From assembly GCA_035277145.1 (NCBI GenBank), contig DATELA010000072.1, positions 78,922-142,921 of the forward strand: DNA of 64,000 nucleotides, read 5' to 3'. The position numbers and the translations under genes are program-made. Shown in pieces: positions 31,103-40,795 of the stretch (position 1 is the first letter of the stretch; every line of letters starts with the position of its first letter). The stretch is from DASRAP01 sp035277145. GTDB lineage: Bacteria; Gemmatimonadota; Gemmatimonadetes; Gemmatimonadales; Gemmatimonadaceae. The notes below the pieces were generated by a model, which searched no databases, was not told the DNA's origin, and saw only the letters and a list, made by a program, of their open reading frames with translations.

Positions 31103-32365
31103 CTATCGCGTGATGTGGTACCGCACGAGGCTCGGCAAGGCATCCGCGTCATACGCGATCGCCCACACGTTCGTAAGCGAGGCGCGTGCGAGCGTCGCGG
31201 TCTCCTTTGGCAGCGACACGATGCCGTGCGGATTTCCCTGCGCGTTCAGCACGAAGTAGTCGCGCGTAGATCCCGGCGGCGTTCGCATCAACAACCAAAT
31301 GGAATTGTCGAGGCCAAGCGTCATGCCTCGATACGGCGACATTGCGCTCGGCATTGCCGCGCGCAACTTCGACTCCATCTCGTCGGCCATGTCGGGTGAA
31401 CCCGTTGGTGCTTTGCCGTCTGGCGATGGCCGATACGCGCGCATCCGATCAGCCATCGCGCTGTCAAGTGAACTCTTTGCAATCGCAATCGGTGCAAAAC
31501 TCACGTCGCGTTTGAGCGTCGTGTCGCCGCGCATGCTGACCACGACGATCTTCAGGACACCCGACTGCTCGGCAACGGTCGTGATTCCGAACGCAATGCG
31601 CGATGCGTCCTGCGCAACGGATTCGTATGTCGGCTCGATGAACGGAACCGCGGAGCTCGACTGGCGCAGCCCGCCGTCGCGCACAACGGAAACGCTGCTC
31701 TCCGTGGTCGGGATTCTGCCAACGATGCGCGTGATGTCACCGTCGGCGTTCGCAATCGCGTATTCGGCCGGACCATCGCTGCGCTGCATCGGCACGTCGC
31801 GACCGTCGCGCGTCACGATCTCGATGCGCCCCCACGTCGCGCGGCCCAGGCGCGAACCGTCAGCAAAGATTGCGCGCGCCGCAAATGAGAGCAGACGTCG
31901 TTCCGTGCCAACTTGCGGCGCGCTCGCGGATTCTGGATTGGGAAGTTTTGCGGGAAGTCCGATGCTCTTGATGAGCTTTCCGTCGGACGTGATCAGCGTG
32001 AAACGTTGCGTGCCGCGATCCCACGCCCAGATCGTGTCGCCCATGGTGCCGAGCGAAACGCCGATCGCCGCGACTGGCCTCGTCTGTCCGCCGAGGTCGA
32101 ACTCGCCGGGACCTTGTCCGCGTCTGCCGAACCGCGCGATCTCTTTGCCGGCAACGTTGTAGAAGCGCAGCCGGAAATCCTGTGGTTCGACAAAGATCAT
32201 GCTGCCGCGTGGTCCGATGATCACGCTCGCGAGCCCGCTGAGATCTTCGCTCGCGCCATCGATGCGAAGTTCCTGCACCGCGGTCAGACGCGGCGCCGCG
32301 GTTTGCTGCGCATCGACTGCCGCTGCGGCGAAGATGATCGGGACACAGCGCAAAATGGTTCGCAC
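31103..32365 (-). CDS. Secreted 6-bladed beta-propeller protein
   Basis: 420 residues from the GTG at 32365, which begins a signal peptide (VRTILRCVPIIFAAAAVDAQQ). Propeller marks: VIIGPRGSMIFVEPQDFRLR, FGRRGQGPGEFDLGG, WAWDRGTQRFTLIT. The longest frame begins 101 codons upstream in low-quality sequence that overlaps the divergent ankyrin gene, so I rejected it. Same family as 12406, 25338 and 47282. Ligand unknown. Confidence 0.75.
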   Translation of the reverse strand: MRTILRCVPIIFAAAAVDAQQTAAPRLTAVQELRIDGASEDLSGLASVIIGPRGSMIFVEPQDFRLRFYNVAGKEIARFGRRGQGPGEFDLGGQTRPVAAIGVSLGTMGDTIWAWDRGTQRFTLITSDGKLIKSIGLPAKLPNPESASAPQVGTERRLLSFAARAIFADGSRLGRATWGRIEIVTRDGRDVPMQRSDGPAEYAIANADGDITRIVGRIPTTESSVSVVRDGGLRQSSSAVPFIEPTYESVAQDASRIAFGITTVAEQSGVLKIVVVSMRGDTTLKRDVSFAPIAIAKSSLDSAMADRMRAYRPSPDGKAPTGSPDMADEMESKLRAAMPSAMSPYRGMTLGLDNSIWLLMRTPPGSTRDYFVLNAQGNPHGIVSLPKETATLARASLTNVWAIAYDADALPSLVRYHITR

Positions 32366-32407
32366 AAATACGCTCGGCTTTTCGAGGTTGCGACAGTACG
32401 TTGCACC

Positions 32408-33640
32408 ATGATCGACGAAATGGGAACTGCGCCTCGCTTCGAGCCAATCGGCGCCTTCAAGGCAGCCGTCGAGTCGCACAACCCGCACGCGTTGCGCCAA
32501 GCACTGACGTCGAGTGACGCGGCGCGACGCGCGATCAACGAGCCGTTGTTCAGCTTTGACTCCCCTGCGCTCGTTGCCGCTGCACGCAATGCGGACATCG
32601 TCGAAGTCCTGCTCGAGTTCGGCGCTGACCCAAACAAAAAGAGCGACTGGTGGGCCGGCGGATTTCATCCTCTGTACAATGCGTCGCCGGCATCCGCAAA
32701 GAAGTTGCTCGGTGCCGGTGCGAAACCGGACACGTGCGCTGCCGCGAAGCTCGACGATCGCGCGCTGCTCACATCAATGATTGCGGCGAATCCGCAGTGC
32801 GTACACGAACGCGGCGGTGATGGGCAAACGCCGTTGCACTTCGCGCAGAGTCGCGACGCAATCGACATGCTCCTCGCAGCCGGCGCCGACATCAACGCTC
32901 GCTGTGTTGATCATCGCTCGAGCGCCGCAGAATGGATGCTCGGCGAACGCACGGAACTCGCTCGTTATCTCGTTGAGCGTGGCGCATACGCGGACATCTT
33001 CATGGCGTGCGCGCTTGGACTTGGCGAGCGCGTGACGTCGCTCGTGGCGAACGACGCCGCGCTATTGTCGCAGCGTACGACGCACGGTGCGTACGGCGAA
33101 AAACCGCCGAGCAGCTACCACATTTACATGTGGACGATCGGCGCGAGCATGACGCCGTTTCAGGTGGCGTCGAAGTTCGCACAGCGCGGTGCCATTGATG
33201 CGCTCCGGCCGTTTGCAACAACGCAACAGCGATTACTGCTGGCCTGCAACGCCGGCGACAAGCGCGAGGCGCGCGACATCGTCGCGGCGAACCCGGGCCT
33301 GATGGCGTCGCTCGATGCGGACAGTCGCGGAGCGCTCGCAGATGCTGCGTGGCATTCGAACGCGCGCGCTGTCGAACTCATGCTCGAACTGGGATTCGAT
33401 CCGGCCGCGCCGGGATGCGCGGGGGCCAGCGCATTGCATTGCGCCGCGTGGGAAGGGTCAGTCGAATGCGTGCGCGCGTTACTCGAACATCCCAAGGGTC
33501 GCGCATTGCTCACCGCGCGCGATGCGACGTACGGCGGAACGCCGCTCAACTGGTGCGACCATCGCGTCGCGCACGTGCCGATCGGACCGAACGGTGATCA
33601 TGCTGCAGTCAGGGCACTGCTGGTCGCCGCCAACACATAG
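32408..33640 (+). CDS. Ankyrin-repeat protein
   Basis: 410 residues starting MIDEMGTAPRFEPIGAFKAA. Ankyrin repeats: SPALVAAARNADIVEVLLEFGADPN, HPLYNASPASAKKLLGAGAKPD, QTPLHFAQSRDAIDMLLAAGADIN, ARYLVERGAYADIF and LHCAAWEGSVECVRALLEHPKG. No signal peptide, so cytoplasmic. Ankyrin proteins mediate protein contacts; no partner is indicated. It is divergent from the beta-propeller gene with only 42 bp between starts, so the two share a promoter region. Confidence 0.85.
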   Translation: MIDEMGTAPRFEPIGAFKAAVESHNPHALRQALTSSDAARRAINEPLFSFDSPALVAAARNADIVEVLLEFGADPNKKSDWWAGGFHPLYNASPASAKKLLGAGAKPDTCAAAKLDDRALLTSMIAANPQCVHERGGDGQTPLHFAQSRDAIDMLLAAGADINARCVDHRSSAAEWMLGERTELARYLVERGAYADIFMACALGLGERVTSLVANDAALLSQRTTHGAYGEKPPSSYHIYMWTIGASMTPFQVASKFAQRGAIDALRPFATTQQRLLLACNAGDKREARDIVAANPGLMASLDADSRGALADAAWHSNARAVELMLELGFDPAAPGCAGASALHCAAWEGSVECVRALLEHPKGRALLTARDATYGGTPLNWCDHRVAHVPIGPNGDHAAVRALLVAANT

Positions 33641-33671
33641 CGCGCAAGCCGCGAGCAGTTACCACAAGTCT

Positions 33672-33709
33672 TTCTCTGCGTCCCTCTGCGTTCTCTGCCC
33701 CTCTGCGTT
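33672..33709. repeat. CTCTGCGT-type pyrimidine-rich short repeat
   Basis: Four close iterations of (T/C)CTCTGCGT in the gap after the ankyrin gene, for example TTCTCTGCGTCCCTCTGCGT. Similar pyrimidine-rich runs are dispersed in many high-GC genomes. Between convergent genes, it may be part of a transcription-end region; no stem is seen. Confidence 0.5.
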
Positions 33710-33735
33710 GCGTTTGCTGTTCCTGAAACTGGGCG

Positions 33736-34044
33736 CTATTCAGCCGCCGGCTGCGGATGATCGAAAACGGATGACGCACGGCCGAAGCGCTTGAGATTCC
33801 GTTCCTGCGCTTTGCGACGTTCTTCTTCGCGCGTGCGCGGAGGTGAATGCGATTTGAGGGAATTGACCAGGCGCGTTGCCGCCGCGGTCACGTCCTCGAC
33901 CGCGCGATTGAAGATCTCTTCGTTCGCGCGCGATGGTTTCGCGGTGCCGCTGAGTTTGCGGACGAATTGAAGCGCCGATGCGCGAATCTCGTCATTCGTA
34001 GCCGGCGGTTCGAAGTTGGCGAGTGTTCGAATGTTTCTGCACAT
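33736..34044 (-). CDS. DUF2277 family protein
   Basis: 102 residues starting MCRNIRTLANFEPPATNDEI, the invariant opening of DUF2277, then RASALQFVRKLSGTAKPSRAN and FNRAVEDVTAAATRLVNSL, with a basic tail. This is a small widely distributed cytoplasmic family of unknown function with a conserved Cys2. The longer frame upstream (to 34263) overlaps the divergent regulator gene and was rejected; family length supports the start at 34044. Confidence 0.85.
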   Translation of the reverse strand: MCRNIRTLANFEPPATNDEIRASALQFVRKLSGTAKPSRANEEIFNRAVEDVTAAATRLVNSLKSHSPPRTREEERRKAQERNLKRFGRASSVFDHPQPAAE

Positions 34045-34171
34045 AGTGCCGGCAACATACGCCCGTCCGCCGCGCTGATCCACCGCCCGCGGCGGCTCCG
34101 TGGCACTGGCCCGAAAACAAATGGCACCGCTGTGCTCGCCGTGCCGCTGGCGTAGTTCTACCTTCTGGCCG

Positions 34172-37100
34172 ATGCGGCTCCCCTCTGTCGGGCTGTTGCT
34201 GGCTGCCATTTCGGCGAGCGCAAGCGCGCAAACGCCGGGCTTTCGCGCCGACCACTGGGGCACGGACGATGGTTTGCCGAGTCACACCATCAACGATGTC
34301 AAGCAATCGCGCGATGGTTACTTGTGGATTGCGACGCCGGGCGGACTCGTGCGATTCGATGGATTCACCTTCCGCACGTACACCACGCTCGAGTTCCCCG
34401 AACTCATCGAGGATCGCGCGCGCGCACTGTACGCCGGCGTTGGCGACACATTGTGGTTTGCGCTCGAACGCCAGGGCGTGTTTTCGCTCGCGAACGGACG
34501 CTTTCACCGGCTCGTCGACAACAGCCGCGGCATTCTCGCGCTGATCCAAGACGGCAAGGGCCGCCTCTACGGCGGCGATCTGGCGTTGTTCAAACTGGAT
34601 TCCGCGACCCGCGAACGCGTTGGTACGTATAGCGGCGTTGCGCTGACGCTCGCGCGCGATGAACAGGGTGTTGTGTGGGTGAACGGCGATCGTAGCGGCG
34701 TACTGCATCGCGTGCATGACGCGGGTGTCGAACGCGGACCTGCAACGGTGCTGCGCACGATGGTTACGGTACCGTCGCGCAGTGAAGTGCTCACCGTCGA
34801 GCTGCGCGGTGACGTGTTTGTTGTCGTGGACGCGCGCGGCGTGGTCCGCGCGAGTCTTCGCACCGGTGAGGGACGAATTCCACGGCTCATTGACGCGCGC
34901 GGCGCGTTGTGGGCGACGCGCACGGACGGCATCGAAGCGTACGCGCCAAACAGCGATCGGCCCATCGCGACGTTTGTGCTCGCGCCTGGCGTCGCGGTCA
35001 CGTCGATGATCGAAGATCGCGAAGGCAATATCTGGATCGGCACGAGACAGCACGGATTGTGGCGCGTTCGTCGTACCGCGTTTCGTGTCGTGACCAAAGC
35101 CGATGGACTGATTGACGATCAAGTGATGACGTTGTCGCGCGGTGCGGGCGGTGAAGTATTTGCGGCGGACGCAATGCTGCGCGTGTTCCGTGTGTCGCCC
35201 GAGTGGCGCGCGCACCCGCTCGAGTTTCGCGCACCGCGAAACGCTCCGTCGACCAAACTCGCCGCGAGCGCGCTCGTCGACAGTCGCGGCACGTTGTGGG
35301 TTGGCGTCGGTACACGCGACGCCCCGCGTGGTGCGTTAATCGGTCGTCGCACCGGGATGCCTGACATCGTCATTCCCGATATGCGCGCACCAACGCGCAT
35401 CATCGAGGATCCGAATGAGCCGGGGACGATCTGGGCTCACGACGCGGTCGGTGCGCTCCGCCTTCAGCCCTACGCCTCGCCGGTCGGCAGGAAGTACTGG
35501 GGCCTCGGCGGTACGCTGCGCGACATCGCGATCGATCGTCGCGGCGTTGCGTGGCTCGCAGGGTCCGCCGTTGGCAACGGCTACGCGCGACTGCTCGCGA
35601 TCGAAGGGAACGCGGTGACAATGTTTACGCCCGACAGCGGCTTACCGCGCAATGAACTCCGCGCCGTCGCCATCGACCGCGATAACGTCGTGTGGCTTGG
35701 CACGTACGGCGCGGGTATCGTGCGCTACAAGGACGGCCAGTTCAGAACTGTCGCCGCACGCGACGGACTCGCGGAAGACATCGTGTCGACGATTCTCGTC
35801 GATGACAACGACAACTTCTGGATGAGCGGCAACCGCGGCGTGCATCGTGTGTCACGCGCCGAGTTGAATGCCTTTCTCGATGGAACGGCGCGCCGTGTGC
35901 ACGGTGTTGCGTACGATCGCCGCGATGGATTGACGAATCCGGAAGCGAGCGGTTGGCATGCGGCGCGCGCGAGCGACGGCCGCTTGTGGTTCCCCACGTA
36001 CGACGGCGCCGCATCAGTAGATCCCACATACGCCGCTGCACTCGACGCGCTCCCGCCGCTCGTGCGCATCGATCGCATCGTTGCAAACAACGACTCGGTG
36101 CGCGTGGAGAGCGCGCAGCGATTGCCGCGCGGACGCCGTCGCGTTGAGTTTGCGTACACCGGCATCAGTCTGCGCTATCCCGAAGCGGTACGGTTCCAGT
36201 ACCGGCTCGATGGTGCGGACGACGAGTGGATCGATGCGGGCACGTCGCGCACCGCCGTGTACAACAACATCGGCCCGGGGCGTTACACGTTCCGCGTGCG
36301 CGCGATGAACCACGGAGCCGTGTGGTCGGCGGAGGACGCGACCATCGCGATCGGCGTGCCCGCGTACTTCTACGAAACCGGCTGGTTCATGGCGATGGTT
36401 GCGCTCGGAATGATCGGTCTCGCCTATGGCGGTCACCGCTATCGCGTACGCGATCTCGAGCGGCGTCGCGTGCAACTCAATCACATCATCGAAGAACGCA
36501 CGTCGGCACTCGCCGCGGAGAAAGCGCGCACGGAAGTGATGCTGCAAACCGTGTCGCAGCAAGCCGAGCAATTGCGATCGCTCGACGAAGCCAAATCGCG
36601 GTTCTTTGCCAACGTCAGTCACGAGTTCCGCACGCCGCTCTCGCTCGTGCTCGGCCCGCTCGAAGACATTCGCGATGGGCGTGCAGGCATTATCGGTGAC
36701 GCGGCGGGCAAGAAGCTGGATACGGTGATTGCGAGCGGACGCAGACTCGTGCGTCTCGTCGATCAATTGCTCGACATCGCGCGACTCGAGGCCGGCGCGC
36801 TGCACTTGCACGCCGAAGTACACGACATCATCGCATACGTCCGTCGTACGGCCGAGTCGTTTTCGTCGCTCGCGGATCGCCGCGGCGTCGAGTTCGTGGT
36901 CACCTGCCCTGTCGGCGCAATTCGCGTGCTGTTCGACAGTGACCAAATGGACAAGGTCTTTACGAACCTGCTCGGAAACGCGTTCAAGTTCACAAACGCA
37001 GGTGGCCGAGTGGATCTGCGGGTCACAACAGATGGTGACGGCAACGGGAGCGCGTCGAGCGTCGTGATCAGCGTGATCGATACGGGCGCCGGCATTCCTG

Positions 37101-38197
37101 CGGATTCGTTACCGCGTGTGTTCGACCGTTTCTTTCAGGTCGACGATTCGGTGCGCCGTGAGCACGAAGGTGCAGGCATTGGCCTCGCGCTCACAAAAGA
37201 ACTCGTCGAACTGCACCGCGGCGAGATCACCGCGACGAGCAGCGTCGGCAAAGGCAGCACGTTCGCCGTACGCCTGCCGCTTGCGACCGGTGATACGAAA
37301 CCGCTGGCCCCACCTCGCCCAGGTGTCGCTCCGACGGCGCGGCGTGTCGAACCAAGCGCCGACGCTGACGGTCCCCGGTCCCCGGACCCCGACACCCGGG
37401 ACATCACGACAGTGCTGCTTGTCGAGGACAACACCGAGCTGCTCGCCTATTTGCGCGAACACCTCGAAGAGAAGTACCGCGTACTGCAGGCCACGAACGG
37501 CGTCGCCGCGCTCGAACTCGCACGCACGCACGTGCCCGACCTCGTCATCAGTGACGTGATGATGCCCGAGATGGACGGACAAACGTTGTGTCAGGAGATC
37601 AAAGGCGACCGCGAGATCGATTTCGTTCCGGTCATTCTGCTCACGGCCAAAGCGTCGCATGAGAGCAAACTCTCCGGCCTGCAAACCGGCGCCGACGATT
37701 ATCTCACGAAACCCGTGGATCTTCGCGAGTTGTTCATTCGCGCGGAGAATCTCATCACGTCACGCCGCCGGCTGCGCGATCGGTTCCATGACGAACGCCG
37801 CACGTTGCCGACACTCACTACGCCACAAGCACCATTCGACTCTGCGTCGGAAACGTTCGTGCGCAAACTCTACGAATCGTTCGCGAAACATGTGAGCGAG
37901 GAAGACGTGCACGTCGACACCATCGCGAGCGAACTGGCGATGAGCCGCCGCACCCTCTATCGCCACGCCGAATCGGTACTCGGCAAATCTCCCATGGATG
38001 CGCTACGCGAGTATCGTCTCGATCAGGCTGCACAGTGGCTACGAGAAACCGACGCGTACGTGAGCGAAGTCGCGTACGGCGTCGGTTTCAAGAGCGTGCC
38101 ACACTTCTGCACGAGATTCCGCGAACGATTTGGTGTTACTCCCTCCGCGTACCGCGCGGAGAAACCTGCCGAGCTACTGCGCGATCTTCACCGGTAG
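34172..38197 (+). CDS. Hybrid two-component regulator (sensor propeller, kinase, receiver, AraC-type HTH)
   Basis: About 1341 residues. Signal peptide MRLPSVGLLLAAISASASAQ. Periplasmic Reg_prop beta-propeller repeats (GTDDGLPSHTINDVKQSRDG, YLWIATPGGLVRFDG) and a Y_Y_Y domain end near residue 730. A membrane helix (WFMAMVALGMIGLAYGG) follows. Histidine kinase: SHEFRTPLSLVLGPLED near 815, LLGNAFKFTN, VIDTGAGIP and GAGIGLALTKELVELH. Receiver (about 1077-1195) has VLLVEDN, DVMMPEMDG and LTAKASHESKL. C-terminal AraC HTH has IASELAMSRRTLYRHAE and VAYGVGFKSVPHFCTRFRERFG. This one-protein pathway is typical of Bacteroidetes polysaccharide loci. Possible targets include the adjacent hydrolase genes. 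Confidence 0.92.
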   Translation: MRLPSVGLLLAAISASASAQTPGFRADHWGTDDGLPSHTINDVKQSRDGYLWIATPGGLVRFDGFTFRTYTTLEFPELIEDRARALYAGVGDTLWFALERQGVFSLANGRFHRLVDNSRGILALIQDGKGRLYGGDLALFKLDSATRERVGTYSGVALTLARDEQGVVWVNGDRSGVLHRVHDAGVERGPATVLRTMVTVPSRSEVLTVELRGDVFVVVDARGVVRASLRTGEGRIPRLIDARGALWATRTDGIEAYAPNSDRPIATFVLAPGVAVTSMIEDREGNIWIGTRQHGLWRVRRTAFRVVTKADGLIDDQVMTLSRGAGGEVFAADAMLRVFRVSPEWRAHPLEFRAPRNAPSTKLAASALVDSRGTLWVGVGTRDAPRGALIGRRTGMPDIVIPDMRAPTRIIEDPNEPGTIWAHDAVGALRLQPYASPVGRKYWGLGGTLRDIAIDRRGVAWLAGSAVGNGYARLLAIEGNAVTMFTPDSGLPRNELRAVAIDRDNVVWLGTYGAGIVRYKDGQFRTVAARDGLAEDIVSTILVDDNDNFWMSGNRGVHRVSRAELNAFLDGTARRVHGVAYDRRDGLTNPEASGWHAARASDGRLWFPTYDGAASVDPTYAAALDALPPLVRIDRIVANNDSVRVESAQRLPRGRRRVEFAYTGISLRYPEAVRFQYRLDGADDEWIDAGTSRTAVYNNIGPGRYTFRVRAMNHGAVWSAEDATIAIGVPAYFYETGWFMAMVALGMIGLAYGGHRYRVRDLERRRVQLNHIIEERTSALAAEKARTEVMLQTVSQQAEQLRSLDEAKSRFFANVSHEFRTPLSLVLGPLEDIRDGRAGIIGDAAGKKLDTVIASGRRLVRLVDQLLDIARLEAGALHLHAEVHDIIAYVRRTAESFSSLADRRGVEFVVTCPVGAIRVLFDSDQMDKVFTNLLGNAFKFTNAGGRVDLRVTTDGDGNGSASSVVISVIDTGAGIPADSLPRVFDRFFQVDDSVRREHEGAGIGLALTKELVELHRGEITATSSVGKGSTFAVRLPLATGDTKPLAPPRPGVAPTARRVEPSADADGPRSPDPDTRDITTVLLVEDNTELLAYLREHLEEKYRVLQATNGVAALELARTHVPDLVISDVMMPEMDGQTLCQEIKGDREIDFVPVILLTAKASHESKLSGLQTGADDYLTKPVDLRELFIRAENLITSRRRLRDRFHDERRTLPTLTTPQAPFDSASETFVRKLYESFAKHVSEEDVHVDTIASELAMSRRTLYRHAESVLGKSPMDALREYRLDQAAQWLRETDAYVSEVAYGVGFKSVPHFCTRFRERFGVTPSAYRAEKPAELLRDLHR

Positions 38198-39487
38198 CGG
38201 ACGCGCCTTGTACTTGAGGTACAAGCGGTTGTGGCGGTCATCATCGGGCACCTGACGTCCCTTGATGAACACTTCCGTCACCTGCGTGCGCAGATCCATC
38301 GGATCGCCGGTCGTGATGAAGAAGTTGGCGAGCTTGCCCTGCGCGATAGTGCCGATCTCCTTGTCCGCACCAAACATTTCCGCGGGCCAGATGGTGAGCG
38401 CTTTCAGTGCACCGTCCGGCGCGAGTCCGTACGCAACGGAGAGCGCTGCGTGGAATGCAACGTGGCGCGCGTTGGATCCGCCACCGGTTGAGAACGCGAA
38501 CTTCACGCCGGCATCGTAAAGCAATCCCGGCTGCGCGTAGATCGCGTCGTACGGAACGTTGTCGCCTGGCGTTGATTCGATCGAGTTGAGAATCACCGGG
38601 ACCTGCTTCTCGGCGAGCAGTTTCGCAACTTTCCACGCTTCGTTGCCGCCCTGCACGATGATGCGGATGTTCCATTTTTCGCCAAACGCAATCGCGTTAC
38701 GAATCGACTGCTCGTTGCCGACAGGAATGATCGCGGGGATTTCGCGCTTGAACAGCGGACGCATCGACTCGTAAATCAGATCGAGCTTCGCTGTGCCCGC
38801 GGTGCGGCCCGCGTCGTAGTCCTTCGACTCGGTCATGAAGCGATCGAACTCCGCCTGCGCGTTGTTCGCGCCCGCGTCGTCGCCGCCACCGCGCCCACCG
38901 CGACCGCCGCCACCACCACCGCGCCCGCCGCGACCACCACCGCCACCGGGAAGATTGATGATCATGCCCGCCGACTTCACGACGGACAAATCTTCCCACG
39001 TCCAGCCCGCCGTGTTGATCAGCGCGGCCTGTCCGCTGATCACGCCACCACTCGGCGACGTCACAACGGTTGTCACGCCGTTCATGCGCGTCACGCCGAG
39101 TAGTTCGCTTTCGACGTTGAGACCGACGAGCGCGCGCATGTGCGGATTGAACTGACCCATTTCGCTGCGAAGGTTCATCGTCGCGATGCCACCGATTTCG
39201 CTGAGACCGATGCCGGTGTTCGCGTCGATCATGCCGGGATAGATGAACTTGCCCGCGGCATCGATCACCTTCGCGCCCTGCGCATTCGCGTTCGGTCCAA
39301 TCGCAACGATGCGATTGTCGCGAATGACGATGTTGGTGTTCGGAATGCGCGCGCCACCGGGATTCACGATGGTGCCGCCCTTGATGAGGTACGGGCCGTC
39401 TTCACCAGGTGCCGCCTGCGCGTACCCGCTACCCGGTACCCCGTACCCGACAGCAACGAGTGCTGCAATTCGCAAAGCGCGCTTCAT
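38174..39487 (-). CDS. Secreted amidohydrolase-fold protein lacking metal ligands
   Basis: 437 residues with signal peptide MKRALRIAALVAVGYGVPG. Amidohydrolase outline (GGTIVNPGGARIPNTNIVIR, FIYPGMIDANTGIG), but the HxH zinc motif after PGMID is replaced by ANTG. The usual late Asp is replaced in FAFSTGGGSNARHVAFHAAL. An insert near residue 185 is almost pure Gly/Arg. The C-terminus keeps ALKALTIWPAEMFGADKEIGTIAQGKLANF. It overlaps the next amidohydrolase start by 4 bp and the convergent regulator by 24 bp. Probably a non-catalytic partner of the middle gene. Confidence 0.8.
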   Translation of the reverse strand: MKRALRIAALVAVGYGVPGSGYAQAAPGEDGPYLIKGGTIVNPGGARIPNTNIVIRDNRIVAIGPNANAQGAKVIDAAGKFIYPGMIDANTGIGLSEIGGIATMNLRSEMGQFNPHMRALVGLNVESELLGVTRMNGVTTVVTSPSGGVISGQAALINTAGWTWEDLSVVKSAGMIINLPGGGGGRGGRGGGGGGRGGRGGGDDAGANNAQAEFDRFMTESKDYDAGRTAGTAKLDLIYESMRPLFKREIPAIIPVGNEQSIRNAIAFGEKWNIRIIVQGGNEAWKVAKLLAEKQVPVILNSIESTPGDNVPYDAIYAQPGLLYDAGVKFAFSTGGGSNARHVAFHAALSVAYGLAPDGALKALTIWPAEMFGADKEIGTIAQGKLANFFITTGDPMDLRTQVTEVFIKGRQVPDDDRHNRLYLKYKARPLPVKIAQ

Positions 39488-40794
39488 CGTCCGCCTCCCT
39501 GGCCCGCTGTCGCGGCAGCTTGTTTGCGTAACGTGTTCGCTTCGTTTCGATCGAAGAGCACCTTGCCGTCGACGATCGTGTACTCGACCATCGCTTCGGG
39601 CGCGAACGGATGCGCCGAGAACACCGCGATGTCGCCGTCTTTCCCGACTTCGAGCGTGCCGACCATTTTGTCGACGCCGAGCTGCTTGGCGGGATTGAGG
39701 GTCACCATCTTGAGCGCTTCGTTCACGGGCATGTTGCCGTAGCGCACGCCAATGCCCGCTTCCTGATAGAGGCGGCGAATGCGTTCGTCGGAGTCGGAGT
39801 TCACCGACACGACCACGCCGCGTTCACTCATGAGCGCCATGTTGTATGGAATCGCGTCGTACGCTTCGACTTTGTACGCCCACATGTCCGCGAACGTCGA
39901 CGCCATCGCGCCGTGCTTCGCCATTTCGTCGGCGACTTTGTAACCCTCGAGCACGTGCTGGAACGTGTGCACCTTGAAGCCCAACTCTTCTGCGACGCGA
40001 ATGAGCATCAGGATTTCGTCGCCGCGATAGCTGTGCGAGTGCACCTTGAGATCGCCATTGAGAATGTCGACGAGCGCTTCGAGGCGCAGATCGCGTCGCG
40101 GCATGATCGCGTTGGGATTCGTCTTCACCGCGGTGCGATACTCCTCCCATTCCTGCTTGTACTCTTTCGCTTTCGTGAACCAGTACCGCACGGTGAACTC
40201 GACGCCCATGCGCGTCATCGGAAAGCGGCGTTCGTCCGCAGGTGCAGTTGAGCTCGCGCGTGTGACGTTTTCGCCGAGTGCGAACTTCACGATGCGGAAC
40301 GCACCTTTGAAGAGCATCGAGTCTGCGGGCTGGCCCCAGCGCATTTTGATCACGCGCGCCTGGCCACCGATCGTGTTCGCGCTGCCGTGCAGCAACAGCG
40401 CCGCCGTGACACCACCGGCGAGTGCGCGATAGATCGTGGGATCGTCGTTGCGTACTTGCACGATCACTTCTGGCGTAACGGATTCGCTGCCTTCGTTGAT
40501 GCCGCCTTCGAGTGCGGCGTGGGAGTGCGCGTCGATGATGCCCGGCATGACGAACTTGCCGGTACCGTCGATGACGCGAACGCCGGCGGGAACCTGAACG
40601 TTTGCGCCGACCGCGGTGATCTTGCCGTTGCGAACAACGACCGTTCCGTTGGTGATGTCGCCGCGCGCGATAGTAATGATTGTCGCGTTTCGGATCGCGA
40701 CGTCCTGGGCGGCAACCACTGGCGCGAATAGCGCGCTGAAGACGAGAAGACGAGAAGACGAGAGGACGAGAGTCCTGAGCATGTGAGCAGTCAT
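39484..40794 (-). CDS. Secreted amidohydrolase (imidazolonepropionase-like), catalytic type
   Basis: 436 residues. It has the HxH metal motif in FVMPGIIDAHSHAALEGG, DILNGDLKVHSHSYRGDEIL, LGFKVHTFQHVLEGYKVADEM and VVSVNSDSDERIRRLYQEA, so the metal site is complete. It is expected to hydrolyse cyclic amides or peptides in the periplasm. The signal-peptide region (LRTLVLSSSRLLVFSALFAP) is encoded by a short repeat of GACGAGAAGA on the plus strand. Start at 40794, 1 bp after the upstream stop, so it is part of a three-gene operon. Confidence 0.85.
   Translation of the reverse strand: MTAHMLRTLVLSSSRLLVFSALFAPVVAAQDVAIRNATIITIARGDITNGTVVVRNGKITAVGANVQVPAGVRVIDGTGKFVMPGIIDAHSHAALEGGINEGSESVTPEVIVQVRNDDPTIYRALAGGVTAALLLHGSANTIGGQARVIKMRWGQPADSMLFKGAFRIVKFALGENVTRASSTAPADERRFPMTRMGVEFTVRYWFTKAKEYKQEWEEYRTAVKTNPNAIMPRRDLRLEALVDILNGDLKVHSHSYRGDEILMLIRVAEELGFKVHTFQHVLEGYKVADEMAKHGAMASTFADMWAYKVEAYDAIPYNMALMSERGVVVSVNSDSDERIRRLYQEAGIGVRYGNMPVNEALKMVTLNPAKQLGVDKMVGTLEVGKDGDIAVFSAHPFAPEAMVEYTIVDGKVLFDRNEANTLRKQAAATAGQGGGR
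40739..40772. repeat. GACGAGA-type short tandem repeat inside a signal peptide
   Basis: Repeated GACGAGAAGACGAGAAGA on the plus strand, read in the CDS as LVLSSSRLLVFS. A sister tract lies at 47188-47214 between purA and a propeller gene. Replication-slippage microsatellites can settle in hydrophobic, low-constraint signal peptides. Confidence 0.55.
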
Positions 40795-40795
40795 G

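Noticed and set aside
33992..35215. 407-codon minus-strand frame opposite the hybrid regulator
   Set aside because: Arg/His-rich composition with no family features; the opposite strand encodes the regulator's propeller.
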